From assembly GCA_003151625.1 (NCBI GenBank), contig PLYC01000016.1, positions 1 to 34,438 on the forward strand: DNA of 34,438 nucleotides, given 5' to 3'. Position numbers and translations under genes: made by a program. Of this stretch, positions 14,031 through 22,493 are shown piece after piece (positions within the stretch are counted from its first letter, which is position 1; every line of letters starts with the position of its first letter). The notes beneath the pieces are model-generated. The model ran no database searches, had not been told where the DNA came from, and worked only from the letters and a program-made list of their open reading frames with translations. Source of the stretch: Candidatus Doudnabacteria bacterium. Its GTDB lineage: Bacteria; Patescibacteriota; Doudnabacteria; UBA920.

Positions 14031-15416
14031 ATGCTAAATTCCATTTCCCCCATCGACGGACGATACGCTAAATACACAAAACCGCTGGAACCTTATTTTA
14101 GCGAAGCGGCATCAATGAAATACAAAACGCTCATGGAGTGCGAATATTTAATAGCACTTTCAGAAACCTCCGGACTGGGCATAAGAAAGTTTACCGAAAA
14201 AGAAAAAACACTGTTACGCGATGTTTATAAAAACTTTTCCATAAAAGATGCCCAAATCATTAGTGATATTGAATTAAAAGGCTACAAACAAATTAAAGCA
14301 ACCAACCATGATTTTAAAGCCATTGAATATTTTACTAAAGACAAATTATCCGTCACTTCACTTAAGGACTCTCTGGAATGGGTGCATTTCGCATTAACAT
14401 CGGAAGACTCAAGCAATATTGCATATGCTTTAATGTTAGATGAAAGTTTGCACGATGTTATCCTGCCGACAATGCAGGAAGTGGTAGATAAAGTTGGTAA
14501 ATTGGCCAAAGAAAATAAGAGCATACCTATGCTGGCCAGAACTCACGGCCAACCCGCCTCACCTACCACTATGGGTAAAGAATTCAACATTTTTTATTCA
14601 CGGCTTAACCGGCAATTGGAACAGTTAAAAAAATATCGCCCTCAAGCCAAGCTTAACGGAGCCACAGGGAATTACAACGCCCTAACCGTGGCGTATCCAA
14701 AAACAGATTGGATTAAATTTTCGGAAAAATTTATTAAACAAATTAATAAACAAAGAAACAGTAACCTGGAATTCAGCCTGCTTACCACACAAATTGAATC
14801 CAGCGACAGTTACGTGGAATTGTTCGATGCCATTCGCCGCTTCAATACCATTTTAATTGATTTTAACCAGGACGTCTGGCGCTATATCAGCGACGGCTGG
14901 ATTGGACAAAAAATGAAGGAAGGAGAAGTAGGGTCTTCCACCATGCCCCATAAAATTAATCCGTGGTTTTTGGAAAACAGCGAAGGAAATTTAGGAATGG
15001 CCAACGCAATCTTTAACTTCTTTGGGGGTAAACTTCCAGTTTCCCGCCTGCAAAGGGACCTTTCCAATTCCACAGTCTTAAGGAACATTGGCGTTGCAAT
15101 GGGGCACAGTCTTATTGGCTACAAATATTTAACTAACCAGCTTGGCAGGATTGAAATAAATAAAGAGAAAGTTGTAGCCGATTTATCGTCTCATCCCGAA
15201 GTCGTTGCCGAGGCCATACAAACCATTCTTAGGCGAGAAGGTGTAAAAATGCCTTACGAAAAATTAAAAAAACTTACCCGCGGCAAACAAATTACACTGG
15301 CCGATATTCATACCTTCATAGACTCTTTGGATATAACTGATAAAGTAAAAAAAGAACTAAAAAAAATCACCCCGGAAAATTATATTGGATTGGCGAGTAA
15401 GTTAGCCGGCATGTAG
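14031..15416 (+). CDS. purB: Adenylosuccinate lyase
   Basis: PurB releases fumarate from SAICAR (giving AICAR) and from adenylosuccinate (giving AMP). The start LNSISPIDGRYAKYTKPLEPYFSE is of the E. coli-like type. ARTHGQPASPTTMGKEF and TSEDSSNIAYAL carry active-site His/Ser regions, and the fumarase-superfamily signature GSSTMPHKINPWFLENSEGN is intact. The length of 461 residues is normal. It is the last gene of the + strand cluster; a hairpin repeat and a terminator follow. Confidence 0.97.
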   Translation: MLNSISPIDGRYAKYTKPLEPYFSEAASMKYKTLMECEYLIALSETSGLGIRKFTEKEKTLLRDVYKNFSIKDAQIISDIELKGYKQIKATNHDFKAIEYFTKDKLSVTSLKDSLEWVHFALTSEDSSNIAYALMLDESLHDVILPTMQEVVDKVGKLAKENKSIPMLARTHGQPASPTTMGKEFNIFYSRLNRQLEQLKKYRPQAKLNGATGNYNALTVAYPKTDWIKFSEKFIKQINKQRNSNLEFSLLTTQIESSDSYVELFDAIRRFNTILIDFNQDVWRYISDGWIGQKMKEGEVGSSTMPHKINPWFLENSEGNLGMANAIFNFFGGKLPVSRLQRDLSNSTVLRNIGVAMGHSLIGYKYLTNQLGRIEINKEKVVADLSSHPEVVAEAIQTILRREGVKMPYEKLKKLTRGKQITLADIHTFIDSLDITDKVKKELKKITPENYIGLASKLAGM

Positions 15417-15467
15417 TTAGCCCGATTTTTCGGACTGTCAAAAAAACATTTAATAACAGCCGATAAA

Positions 15468-15501
15468 TCCGCCTCGGCTCGCGCCGAGCGAGACGGGTCG
15501 G
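15468..15501. repeat. G+C-rich hairpin element after purB
   Basis: The sequence CCGCCTCGGCTCGCGCCG followed by AGCGAGACGGGTCGG forms a strong hairpin around GCTCG-CGC-CGAGC. Its first 18 bases match the left arm of the 51-bp hairpin at 22429-22479 at 16 positions, so both look like copies of one palindromic family. Confidence 0.6.
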
Positions 15502-15519
15502 CACACTACAAGATTCACC

Positions 15520-15548
15520 AAAAAAGCACCGCATAAACGGTGCTTTTA
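15520..15548. terminator. Bidirectional intrinsic terminator between purB and the DinB gene
   Basis: The arms AAAAAGCACCG and CGGTGCTTTT enclose a 6-base loop. The A-tract and T-tract let it act for both the + strand purine cluster and the - strand DinB-like gene. Confidence 0.85.
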
Positions 15549-15571
15549 ATATCCCAATATCTTAATATCTA

Positions 15572-16060
15572 TTAATTCCCTTTTCCCCCATCCCACGGCT
15601 CATCCGCGCTTGGACCGTAAATGGAAGGAACTTTCCCTCCGGCCAGACGGATATAAACGCTAAATTGCCCGCGGTGGTGGATACTGTCTAACATCATGGC
15701 CCTAAAAATATCCATAATGCGCATAGGTCTGCCGCCAAAGTCCGCCATACCGTTAACTTGTTCTTCGGAAGCGCCCTTTATGGCTTCCATGGAAGCCTTA
15801 TGGTTTTTATCAAGCAGCGCCAAAATTTCTTCCATATTTTGCGGCGGCGTGCCGCCGTATACGGAAAAATCTACCTTGCCGGCCAAAGCATCCATATTTA
15901 CCTTTTCTTCCAGCGCGAAATTATAAGCGAGCTCCCGTGCGCTTTTGGACTTTTCATGCGGCTTAAAGTCTAATTTATCAACAGGGAAAGCCTTAAGTAC
16001 CCTAACTGTAGTCTGGTACTCGCCTTCCTTAATTTTTAGAAACATTTCTTTTTCGGACAT
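15572..16060 (-). CDS. DinB-family protein
   Basis: This 162-residue four-helix-bundle protein matches the DinB/YfiT type, with the usual metal-binding His positions suggested by the SIHHRGQFSVYIRLAGGKVPSIYG segment near residues 125-150 and FALEEKVNM near residue 50. Members include thiol-S-transferases and enzymes of unknown substrate. The ATG is preceded by AAAAAGGAG at good spacing. A 24-bp inverted repeat and an extended -10 box lie upstream, so it has its own, possibly regulated, promoter. Confidence 0.82.
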   Translation of the reverse strand: MSEKEMFLKIKEGEYQTTVRVLKAFPVDKLDFKPHEKSKSARELAYNFALEEKVNMDALAGKVDFSVYGGTPPQNMEEILALLDKNHKASMEAIKGASEEQVNGMADFGGRPMRIMDIFRAMMLDSIHHRGQFSVYIRLAGGKVPSIYGPSADEPWDGGKGN

Positions 16061-16076
16061 CTTTAGTGTCTCCTTT

Positions 16077-16100
16077 TTACGTTATGAAACCATAACGTAA
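16077..16100. promoter_or_regulatory. 24-bp inverted repeat upstream of the DinB gene
   Basis: On the - strand TTACGTTATG and CATAACGTAA flank a GTTT centre. It sits just upstream of the ribosome binding site, downstream of the predicted -10 box, so it could be a repressor operator or an mRNA hairpin near the start. Confidence 0.6.
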
Positions 16101-16128
16101 TTAATTATTTGATTTTATAGGAACTCAT

Positions 16129-16137
16129 ATTATAGCA
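16129..16137 (-). promoter_or_regulatory. Extended -10 promoter of the DinB gene
   Basis: The - strand reads TGCTATAAT, a perfect extended -10 element about 70 bases before the ATG. No clear -35 is seen, as is common for extended -10 promoters; the upstream bases are the terminator of the GH130 genes. Confidence 0.55.
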
Positions 16138-16146
16138 TACCTTCCC

Positions 16147-16181
16147 CAAAAAAAGCACATTAAGGTTAATGCGCTTTTTTT
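16147..16181. terminator. Terminator after the GH130 gene cluster
   Basis: The arms GCACATTAA and TTAATGCGC, one mismatch apart, are flanked by A7 and T7 tracts. It lies 20 bases after the stop of the 631-aa GH130 gene (- strand). Confidence 0.8.
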
Positions 16182-16200
16182 GCGTAAGAATCGATTATTA

Positions 16201-18096
16201 TTACCCCAGGATTTCTTTAAGCTTAATGTGAGCGGCGCCAATAACTGTGTCGGCAGCGCCGTAATAAACAAATAAAGTATCGCCAACCACCGCGGCTCCG
16301 CAGGGAAAAACCACCCGCGGTACCTGGCCATATTTTTCATATCCAAGCTCCGGTTCTAAAATAGGTTCTTCGGTTCGAGCCAAAACCAAACTCGGATCTT
16401 TAATATCCAGCAACGCCGCGCCCAAACGATACTTGGTGTGATGCGAAATACCATGGTAAAGCAGTAACCAGCCGGCCTGCGTTTCTATTGGCGGGGCGGC
16501 AATACCAATACGCACACTATCCCAGCTGTCGTCCCGCGGATTCATAAGATGCAAACCCGAAAGCCAATGGCCTTCCCCAAAATTTAAATCCTTGTTAAAG
16601 TCCAGACAAATACCCTGGCCGAGCCGGTGCAAAGTGGCATATTGATTGTTAATCTTCTTTGGAAACAAAGCCGCATCTTTGTCGTCCTGGCCGGGCGGGG
16701 AAATTAACTTCGGCGTTGTCCAGTTCCATTGCTTATGGCTAAAATCATCCGTGGAAATAGAACTCAAAGCCACACGCGGAGGATTTACGCCGTCGTAAGC
16801 TGTATAACACATATATAGAGTGTCGCCGATTTGCGTCAGGCGCGGATCCTCACAGCCGGAATTGCCGCCGGGAACTAATTTTTGCTCAAAACTTTCCCTG
16901 GGAATATATACCGGGTCGGGCAGGCGTTCGGCCAAAGACAAGCCGTCGTAGCTTGCCGCGTAACCGAGGACAGAGGTGTTGTCCGCGCCTTGGGCGCGGT
17001 AAAGAATATGCACAACTTTGCCGTCATACCAGACCGCCGGATTAAAAGTGGCTTTGGACTCCCAGCTGTGGTTAACGATTGGCGAAATAATAGGATTAAA
17101 ACTTGAACGCCTTAAACGAATGGTCGGCGGGCCGTTGGTTATCATTGTCTTAAGCAGTGGGGCAAGCGCCAGCGTCGCCAAACAGGTAGTGGTATCGGCG
17201 GCGCCGTAATAAATTGCCAGCCGGCTGTCCTGCACCAATGCGCCGGTAGGAAAAGCAATGTTGGCAACGTTGCCGCTGCACTCATAGCCGGTTTCCGGTT
17301 GAAGAATTGGCTCTATGGTTCTGCCGATTATACGGAAAGGATTATTCGTGTCCAGCAAAATAGCTTCAATACCAAACGTGGCGGGAGGGGCAAAATAATC
17401 CTTAATGTATGAAAATATGGCCAGCCAGCCTTCTTTGGTTTTTACCGGCGGAGCGCCGGCTTCCACATGGTCGTGCCCGCTGCGGCGCACGAATAATACG
17501 TGATCTTCCAAATCGTCGTACCATTGTCTCCAATAGTCGCCCGACCACATATCCTCAAGTTTGCTAAACAGCGCCAAACAAATGCGGGCAGGCGGATTAT
17601 CGGTATGCACAGTCAAAAGAGCCGCATATTGGCCGTTAATTTTTTCCGGAAACATAGCCATGGCCTTTGCATTAAAGGGCGTGACCTGATGCTTTTTTTG
17701 AATATTTTTTAAATCCTGGGTTATAGCCACCGCAACTTTTATGCCGTTTTGGTTGAACGGGTATTCTGAAAGCGCCGTATAAAAAATAAAATAAGTATTG
17801 TCCAACAGGGTTATGCGCGGATCTTCGCATCCGTACTTTTCCCAATCTTCAGTCGGCGCGAAAAGTTGCCGGTGATTTATAAAATTTATGCCGTCGGAAC
17901 TTTCAGCGTAACCCACAGATGAAACCTGCATGCGCACCCCGAGGCAATCCTGTTCATGGGAAAGAGCGCGATAAACCATGTGGTAAGTCTTACCATCAAA
18001 AGCCACCGAACCGTTAAAGCTTCCGGCCGCTTCCCAGGAATTTTGGGGTTCCGGTTTTAAAATTGGATTTTGTTCTGCCCGTTGTATTTCTATCAT
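16201..18096 (-). CDS. Tandem two-domain GH130-family glycoside phosphorylase-like protein
   Basis: GH130 enzymes phosphorolyse beta-mannosides; the fold is a five-bladed beta-propeller. This 631-residue protein contains two complete modules. The first (about 1-315) has YGCEDPRITLL near residues 89-99, the second (about 325-631) has SGCEDPRLTQI; the Asp of GCEDPR is the proposed general acid. Each module ends in the typical FPTGALV or FPCGAAVV segment followed by YYGAADT. There is no signal peptide, so it is cytoplasmic. Most family members have a single module, so the fusion is unusual. It is last in a three-gene - strand series, with 14 bases to the preceding gene. The substrate cannot be read from the sequence. 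Confidence 0.88.
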   Translation of the reverse strand: MIEIQRAEQNPILKPEPQNSWEAAGSFNGSVAFDGKTYHMVYRALSHEQDCLGVRMQVSSVGYAESSDGINFINHRQLFAPTEDWEKYGCEDPRITLLDNTYFIFYTALSEYPFNQNGIKVAVAITQDLKNIQKKHQVTPFNAKAMAMFPEKINGQYAALLTVHTDNPPARICLALFSKLEDMWSGDYWRQWYDDLEDHVLFVRRSGHDHVEAGAPPVKTKEGWLAIFSYIKDYFAPPATFGIEAILLDTNNPFRIIGRTIEPILQPETGYECSGNVANIAFPTGALVQDSRLAIYYGAADTTTCLATLALAPLLKTMITNGPPTIRLRRSSFNPIISPIVNHSWESKATFNPAVWYDGKVVHILYRAQGADNTSVLGYAASYDGLSLAERLPDPVYIPRESFEQKLVPGGNSGCEDPRLTQIGDTLYMCYTAYDGVNPPRVALSSISTDDFSHKQWNWTTPKLISPPGQDDKDAALFPKKINNQYATLHRLGQGICLDFNKDLNFGEGHWLSGLHLMNPRDDSWDSVRIGIAAPPIETQAGWLLLYHGISHHTKYRLGAALLDIKDPSLVLARTEEPILEPELGYEKYGQVPRVVFPCGAAVVGDTLFVYYGAADTVIGAAHIKLKEILG

Positions 18097-18110
18097 GAAA
18101 ATTTGCTAGT

Positions 18111-18959
18111 TTATTTCAATTCCGCGACTCCTATCGCCTTATCGGCGGCGCCGTAATATAGTAAAAATTTATTTTTAAATAAAACTAAACCTTCCGCAAA
18201 AATTACATAATTTACTTTACCGTAAAGTTCGTAGTAAGTTTGGGGATTGGCCAATGGCCGGTTATGGCGGTATAAAATTTTGGCGGGATTGTTAATGTCC
18301 AGCAAGCAATAACAGGGGTGGTAGTGCCCCAAGCCGTCGGCAGAATTATAAATTAAAACGAGCTGGTTATTTTTTATAAACGGCACCGGACCAACTTCCA
18401 CCAGAGCGCTGTCAAACATATTTTTCCGCGGAGAAATTAAGGGTTTATTGTCGAGCTTCCAGTGTTTAAAATTTTTAGACCTGGCTATAAAAATATTTTT
18501 ATCGCCAACTAGCATTAAAAACTCCCCGTTTACCGACTGCTCCAGTATTTGCGCGGACTTACAGTTTTTTAAAATTACCCCGTGTTTTTTCCAGTGAATT
18601 AAATTTTTAGAAGTTGCCAGGGAAACCGCGACATTTTTCCCGTTATAGGCCGTGTAAGTTAAATAATAAACACCGCCAATTTTTACTATTCTGGGGTCTT
18701 CACAACCCCTTTTCTCTTCGGCGCGGTCTGGCTTGATAATTGGATTGTTTTTGTATTTTCTAAAATGTACGCCGTCTGAACTTTCCGCCAAACATAAACA
18801 TGAAACGTACTTGTTGTAATACTCCGCTTCGGCGCGGTAAATTAAATAAACTTTATTTTTATGAACGACGGCACATGGATTATAAACTGCCGCCTGCTCA
18901 AAAGACAATTTGGGATCCGGAACCAGTATGGGATTTTTGCTGTAACGAACGAATTCCAT
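18111..18959 (-). CDS. GH130-family glycoside phosphorylase-like protein (single domain)
   Basis: From the ATG at 18959 the product is 282 residues and begins MEFVRYSKNPILVPD, the usual GH130 opening. RGCEDPRIVKIGGVYYLTYTAY carries the catalytic Asp motif and LLYYGAADKAIGVAELK is the family's C-terminal strand. In-frame starts at 18989 (ATG) and 18992 (TTG) would add 10-11 residues without homology; no start has a convincing ribosome binding site. This is the minimal single-module member of the cluster and sits between two tandem-module genes, so duplication in place is likely. Confidence 0.87.
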   Translation of the reverse strand: MEFVRYSKNPILVPDPKLSFEQAAVYNPCAVVHKNKVYLIYRAEAEYYNKYVSCLCLAESSDGVHFRKYKNNPIIKPDRAEEKRGCEDPRIVKIGGVYYLTYTAYNGKNVAVSLATSKNLIHWKKHGVILKNCKSAQILEQSVNGEFLMLVGDKNIFIARSKNFKHWKLDNKPLISPRKNMFDSALVEVGPVPFIKNNQLVLIYNSADGLGHYHPCYCLLDINNPAKILYRHNRPLANPQTYYELYGKVNYVIFAEGLVLFKNKFLLYYGAADKAIGVAELK

Positions 18960-19001
18960 AGTTATATCAAAATCTCTGATGGTTCCCATCAACTTGACTG
19001 A

Positions 19002-20831
19002 TTACAAAGCCACCGGTGACAAAGAAGCCGGCTGGTGTGTTAATAAGTGGGTTAAAAACGCCGGCAGATTGGCCTTGGCAACACAGGTGTACATGTCAGC
19101 TCCCCCGTAATAGACAAATAAATCATCCCCGACTATAGTGGCACCGCAAGGGTAAACCACACCGTATTTCCAACCTTCGTTTTCATACCAGGCTTCCGGC
19201 TCCAGCACAGGCACATGGGCCCTGGCTAAAACTTTGGCCGGGTTGTTTAAGTCCAATAGCATGGCTCCGATTTTATATTTGGCGCTGTCCTGGTTGCCCA
19301 CCGCCTGGTAAATTAACAGCCAGCCTGCTGGCGTTTTAACCGGCGTGGCGCCAATGCCAATTTTTCGTGAATCCCAGTGCATTTTGCGCGGTTTGATTTT
19401 GGCGTGTCCGGCTTTGCTTAAAAATTTCTTTTTACCGTCAAAATTTAAATCGTCGACATAATCTATTAAAATATTCGGCCAAATCCGATGAAATACAACA
19501 TATTGGCCGTTAATTTTTTCGGGCAAAATGCAGGAATTTTTATTACCTTCCCCGGGAATGTAAGGCGATATCAACACCGGCTCGGACCAGTTCCACTTAT
19601 GGTCCAAAAAATCTTCCAAAGTAATAGTGGTTAAAGCCACGCGCGGCGGGTTGTAGCCGTCAAAAGCCACATAAGTCATATATAGAGTTTCATCTATCAA
19701 TGACACGCGAGGGTCTTCACAGCCGCCAATGCCCGACCCGCCGGAGGCAAAACTGCTGGGATGATCCGGCCTTTTTAAACTCCGGCCTTCAAAATGTTTT
19801 CGGGGCGTGTAAATAGGATAATCCAACCGCTCATTAAAATGCACACCGTCACTGCTGGAAGCGTATCCAAAAGTTGAGATGTCGTCGTTGCCAAGGGCGC
19901 GGTAAATTAAATGCACTCGGCCGCGAGCGTAAAAAGACGCCGGGTTAAAGGCCGCCTTAGACTCCCAGTCGTGCTCCGGCAACGGACCAAGCACCGGATT
20001 TTTATGCGAACGTTCCAAATGCGGACGGCCGGATTTTATAGGTTTAGTTTTGGCAAAACAATCCCAGAGGGGAAGTTCCGCGGAAAAAATATCACCGTGC
20101 CCGCTTTGCAAAAATAACATCGCCCGACCATCAATATCTACTTCGCCAATAGGGTCTAAGTGCCTGCCGCGATACCCCTTCGGCTGCTGCCACAAAGGGT
20201 ATTCACTGCGCCATAAAAGTTTTTCCGGATTCTGCTTTTCAAAAAGCGCGGCTCCCACAGTAACCAACCCTTCATGATTGCTGTCGTTATACCGCGCGTA
20301 ATAAGTTAATAAAATTCCTTGCTCTACCATTCTGGCCTGCCCCACCGTAAGCCCGCTGTTGTCAAAAAAGTTGTGGCGCGGGCCAAGAAGAATTTTGGGT
20401 AAAATTTTCCAGGACCCCCGAGGACCGGCTGTTGCCAACGAAATATTGTGCTTTCCAAAAAACATAACCTGCCGATTTTTTTCGAGCATCATCAAAACAG
20501 CCGGATCTTTTATCCCTTTTATAAGTCTGGCCTTGCTCCAGTAGTCACTTTTTTTCGCGTTCGCCTGATAAAGGAAACTTCCTTTGGCGCCGGATTTTAA
20601 AAAAGTAATTACCTGTTCTTTACCAGCCTGGGTTATCCGCACGGAATTGTAAACCCCGTCGATAATTTTTTGGGTGACTCCCGGACGAACGGTTAAGGAT
20701 GCCTGTGGCAAACTAAAAGATTTGCCGTCCTTACTTTTTGCAATAAACATTCGTCCTTTGTCGGGGCTCTGCTGGGAAAAATATAAAATCAGCCCTCCGC
20801 CGCCACTGCTTATCCCTACTGCCTTAAACAT
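19002..20831 (-). CDS. Two-domain GH130-like protein with degenerate N-terminal module
   Basis: The C-terminal half (about 265-609) is a complete GH130 module with GIGGCEDPRVSLIDETLYMTY and the closing VVYPCGATIVG and VYYGGADMYT segments. The N-terminal half (about 1-255) keeps the propeller repeat pattern, for example KDPAVLMMLEKNRQVMFFGK, but lacks the GCEDPR motif, so this module is probably inactive or has another role such as assembly or binding. It is the first gene of the - strand GH130 series. No signal peptide is seen. The A+T-rich 225-base region upstream should hold the promoter. Confidence 0.85.
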   Translation of the reverse strand: MFKAVGISSGGGGLILYFSQQSPDKGRMFIAKSKDGKSFSLPQASLTVRPGVTQKIIDGVYNSVRITQAGKEQVITFLKSGAKGSFLYQANAKKSDYWSKARLIKGIKDPAVLMMLEKNRQVMFFGKHNISLATAGPRGSWKILPKILLGPRHNFFDNSGLTVGQARMVEQGILLTYYARYNDSNHEGLVTVGAALFEKQNPEKLLWRSEYPLWQQPKGYRGRHLDPIGEVDIDGRAMLFLQSGHGDIFSAELPLWDCFAKTKPIKSGRPHLERSHKNPVLGPLPEHDWESKAAFNPASFYARGRVHLIYRALGNDDISTFGYASSSDGVHFNERLDYPIYTPRKHFEGRSLKRPDHPSSFASGGSGIGGCEDPRVSLIDETLYMTYVAFDGYNPPRVALTTITLEDFLDHKWNWSEPVLISPYIPGEGNKNSCILPEKINGQYVVFHRIWPNILIDYVDDLNFDGKKKFLSKAGHAKIKPRKMHWDSRKIGIGATPVKTPAGWLLIYQAVGNQDSAKYKIGAMLLDLNNPAKVLARAHVPVLEPEAWYENEGWKYGVVYPCGATIVGDDLFVYYGGADMYTCVAKANLPAFLTHLLTHQPASLSPVAL

Positions 20832-20957
20832 ATTTTTGTTTGTGTCGTCTTGAGTTTTTTATCACTTTTAATATAACCCAAAACCAAGCAAATAGCAACA
20901 AAAATTGATAATTTATTTTCTCAAAAATTTTTATCCAGGGCTTATTTCTGCCCACAT

Positions 20958-20995
20958 AAAAAAATCCTCAATAAACATAAAGGGTTTTTAAAAAA
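20958..20995. terminator. Hairpin with A/T tracts between the GH130 and HAD genes
   Basis: The arms AAAAAAATCCT and AGGGTTTTTA (one G-T pair) enclose about 12 bases. It would terminate transcription of the HAD/GAF pair arriving on the - strand. The remaining 20832-21057 region shows no gene. Confidence 0.5.
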
Positions 20996-21057
20996 ACGAG
21001 GAACGGCAGGATTACCCTGAACAAAGCTCCAAGGAAGTCTAATTGATAATAACTTTT

Positions 21058-21669
21058 CTATCTCTTAACAATATTTAGTTCAAACAATTCATTCTCCAAT
21101 TGCCCCACGTCCTGGAATTTTATAGCTTGTATACCAAGGCGTTTTGCGGCGTCTACATTTTCCTGTGCGTCATCTATAAAAATGGCCTCTGCGGGTTTTA
21201 TCTTTAGCTTTTGAAAAATAATCTTATAATTTTGCTCCGCGGGCTTAAGACTGCCTATTTGCCAGGAAAAAAAATTTTCTTTAAATATGTCATCCACGCC
21301 CCATTTTACGGGGGCACTACTCTCAAAATTTGTGGTATTAGTAAGTATGGCTAAAATGTAATTTTTATTTAACTTTTTTAGTAATTCTTCCATACCCGGA
21401 TATAAAACCGAGTTGTCGATTCCTGTCTGAAAAACTTTTGCCGTAAAATCTATATTTTCCTTGGTTTCTGCAACATCAAGGGCGGTTAAAAGGTTTTTTG
21501 ACATTTCTTCCAGGTTTTCCCATTTTTTAAGCTGGACGGCATTTTCATATTTTTTCTGAAAAATATAATTGCCTTCAAACCCAAACTTATCGGCTATAGT
21601 TTTACTAATGCTAATATTTTTTGTCCCCAATGTGTCCCACAGGTCAAAAATTATTGCCAATGTTTTCAT
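21058..21669 (-). CDS. HAD-IA hydrolase
   Basis: This 203-residue protein has motif I as IIFDLWDTLGT (nucleophile Asp, with the second Asp two residues on replaced by Trp-Asp spacing typical of FDxWxTL variants), motif II as ILTNTT, the conserved Lys in GSLKPAEQNYK and motif III as IFIDDAQENVDAAKRLG. The SLKP and IDDAQENV motifs are characteristic of subfamily IA. It likely dephosphorylates a small metabolite. It sits 6 bases after the GAF gene on the same strand. The substrate is unknown. Confidence 0.85.
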   Translation of the reverse strand: MKTLAIIFDLWDTLGTKNISISKTIADKFGFEGNYIFQKKYENAVQLKKWENLEEMSKNLLTALDVAETKENIDFTAKVFQTGIDNSVLYPGMEELLKKLNKNYILAILTNTTNFESSAPVKWGVDDIFKENFFSWQIGSLKPAEQNYKIIFQKLKIKPAEAIFIDDAQENVDAAKRLGIQAIKFQDVGQLENELFELNIVKR

Positions 21670-21675
21670 AAAAAA

Positions 21676-22176
21676 TTACGTATTTTTTACTGGCTTGTTC
21701 AGTTCTTCTTCCGCGCGGGTGGCAAAATCCATTAAAGCGGCAATGTCCTGGCGGGAAAATGTTCTGGGCTTGGTGTCTTTTATGCAAAAAACGCCAACGG
21801 GCAAATCCCTTTGTTTATTACGAAGCGCTATCCCGGCATAAAAACGGATAAATGGTTTCCCCGTTACCTGCGGGTTATCGGCAAAACGCGGGTCAAGCAG
21901 AGTATCTTCAATAACAAAAATATAATTGCTGGACATTACGTGTCCGCAAAAAGACGTTGACCTCGGCCCATGTTTTACATCCAGTCCCTGGCAGGATTTA
22001 AACCATTCTCGGTCAGAATCTATAATTGATATAGTAACAATCGGAACCTGAAATTTTGCCAACGCTTCCTTTGTAATGCTGTCAAACCGTTCCTCGGGTT
22101 TGGTATCTAATATGTTTAGCTCTAAAAGAGCGGCCAAACGTTCTTTTTCGTTGTGAGGAATAGGCGCCGGTTGCAT
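21676..22176 (-). CDS. Stand-alone GAF-domain protein
   Basis: Starting at the ATG at 22176 the product is 166 residues, beginning MQPAPIPHNEKERLAALLEL, the usual lead-in to GAF sensor domains of the NILDTKPEERFDSIT type. CQGLDVKHGPRSTSFCGHVM and PVGVFCIKDTKPRTFS complete the domain. An upstream in-frame ATG at 22248 would add 24 residues without homology. Such GAF domains normally precede GGDEF or kinase domains; here there is no output domain, so it may act by protein contact or bind a small ligand. It is probably co-transcribed with the HAD gene downstream. Confidence 0.82.
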   Translation of the reverse strand: MQPAPIPHNEKERLAALLELNILDTKPEERFDSITKEALAKFQVPIVTISIIDSDREWFKSCQGLDVKHGPRSTSFCGHVMSSNYIFVIEDTLLDPRFADNPQVTGKPFIRFYAGIALRNKQRDLPVGVFCIKDTKPRTFSRQDIAALMDFATRAEEELNKPVKNT

Positions 22177-22344
22177 AATTTTTTGTATTAATCTTTCTAT
22201 TAAAATTATAACACGCCATGGGCTTTCTATAAAAAGGACTATAAACATTTGTCAATATTATTCCCCCCATATTTATAGCACAAAAGATACAATAACCGCC
22301 ACGCTCGCTCATTAAGACCGTTGTTTAATGGAAAAAACCAAGGG

Positions 22345-22373
22345 TTGATAAAAATTACATAAACTGCTAAAAT
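22345..22373 (+). promoter_or_regulatory. Putative promoter of the tRNA-Asn locus
   Basis: TTGATA and TAAAAT are separated by 17 bases, and the predicted start is about 30 bases before the duplicated tRNA fragment. It was probably the original tRNA-Asn promoter and now lies upstream of the fragment, the GIY-YIG gene and the intact tRNA. Confidence 0.55.
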
Positions 22374-22404
22374 ATCCAAAGAAGTTAAAAATACAGATAG
22401 TAGT

Positions 22405-22490
22405 TATCGTTCGGGAGTAGCTCAGCGGCCCGCCTCGACTCGCGTCGTTAAGGCTCATTACGAGTCGACGCGAGGCGGGTAGAGCAATCG
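22405..22490 (+). pseudogene. Duplicated 5' part of tRNA-Asn, split by a hairpin element
   Basis: Bases 22405-22428 and 22480-22490 together equal, without mismatch, the 35 bases at 22730-22764: 6 upstream bases plus the first 29 of tRNA-Asn, ending inside the anticodon stem. A 51-bp palindromic insert interrupts the copy in the D-loop. It lacks the anticodon and 3' half and cannot be a functional tRNA. Confidence 0.9.
22429..22479. repeat. 51-bp palindromic insert in the tRNA fragment
   Basis: The ends CCCGCCTCG and CGAGGCGGG are exact complements, with further pairing of CGCGTCG and CGACGCG inside and a loop around TTAAGGCTCATTA. The left arm resembles the hairpin at 15468. It lies exactly between GCGG and TAGAGC of the D-loop. 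Confidence 0.85.
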
Positions 22491-22493
22491 CTT

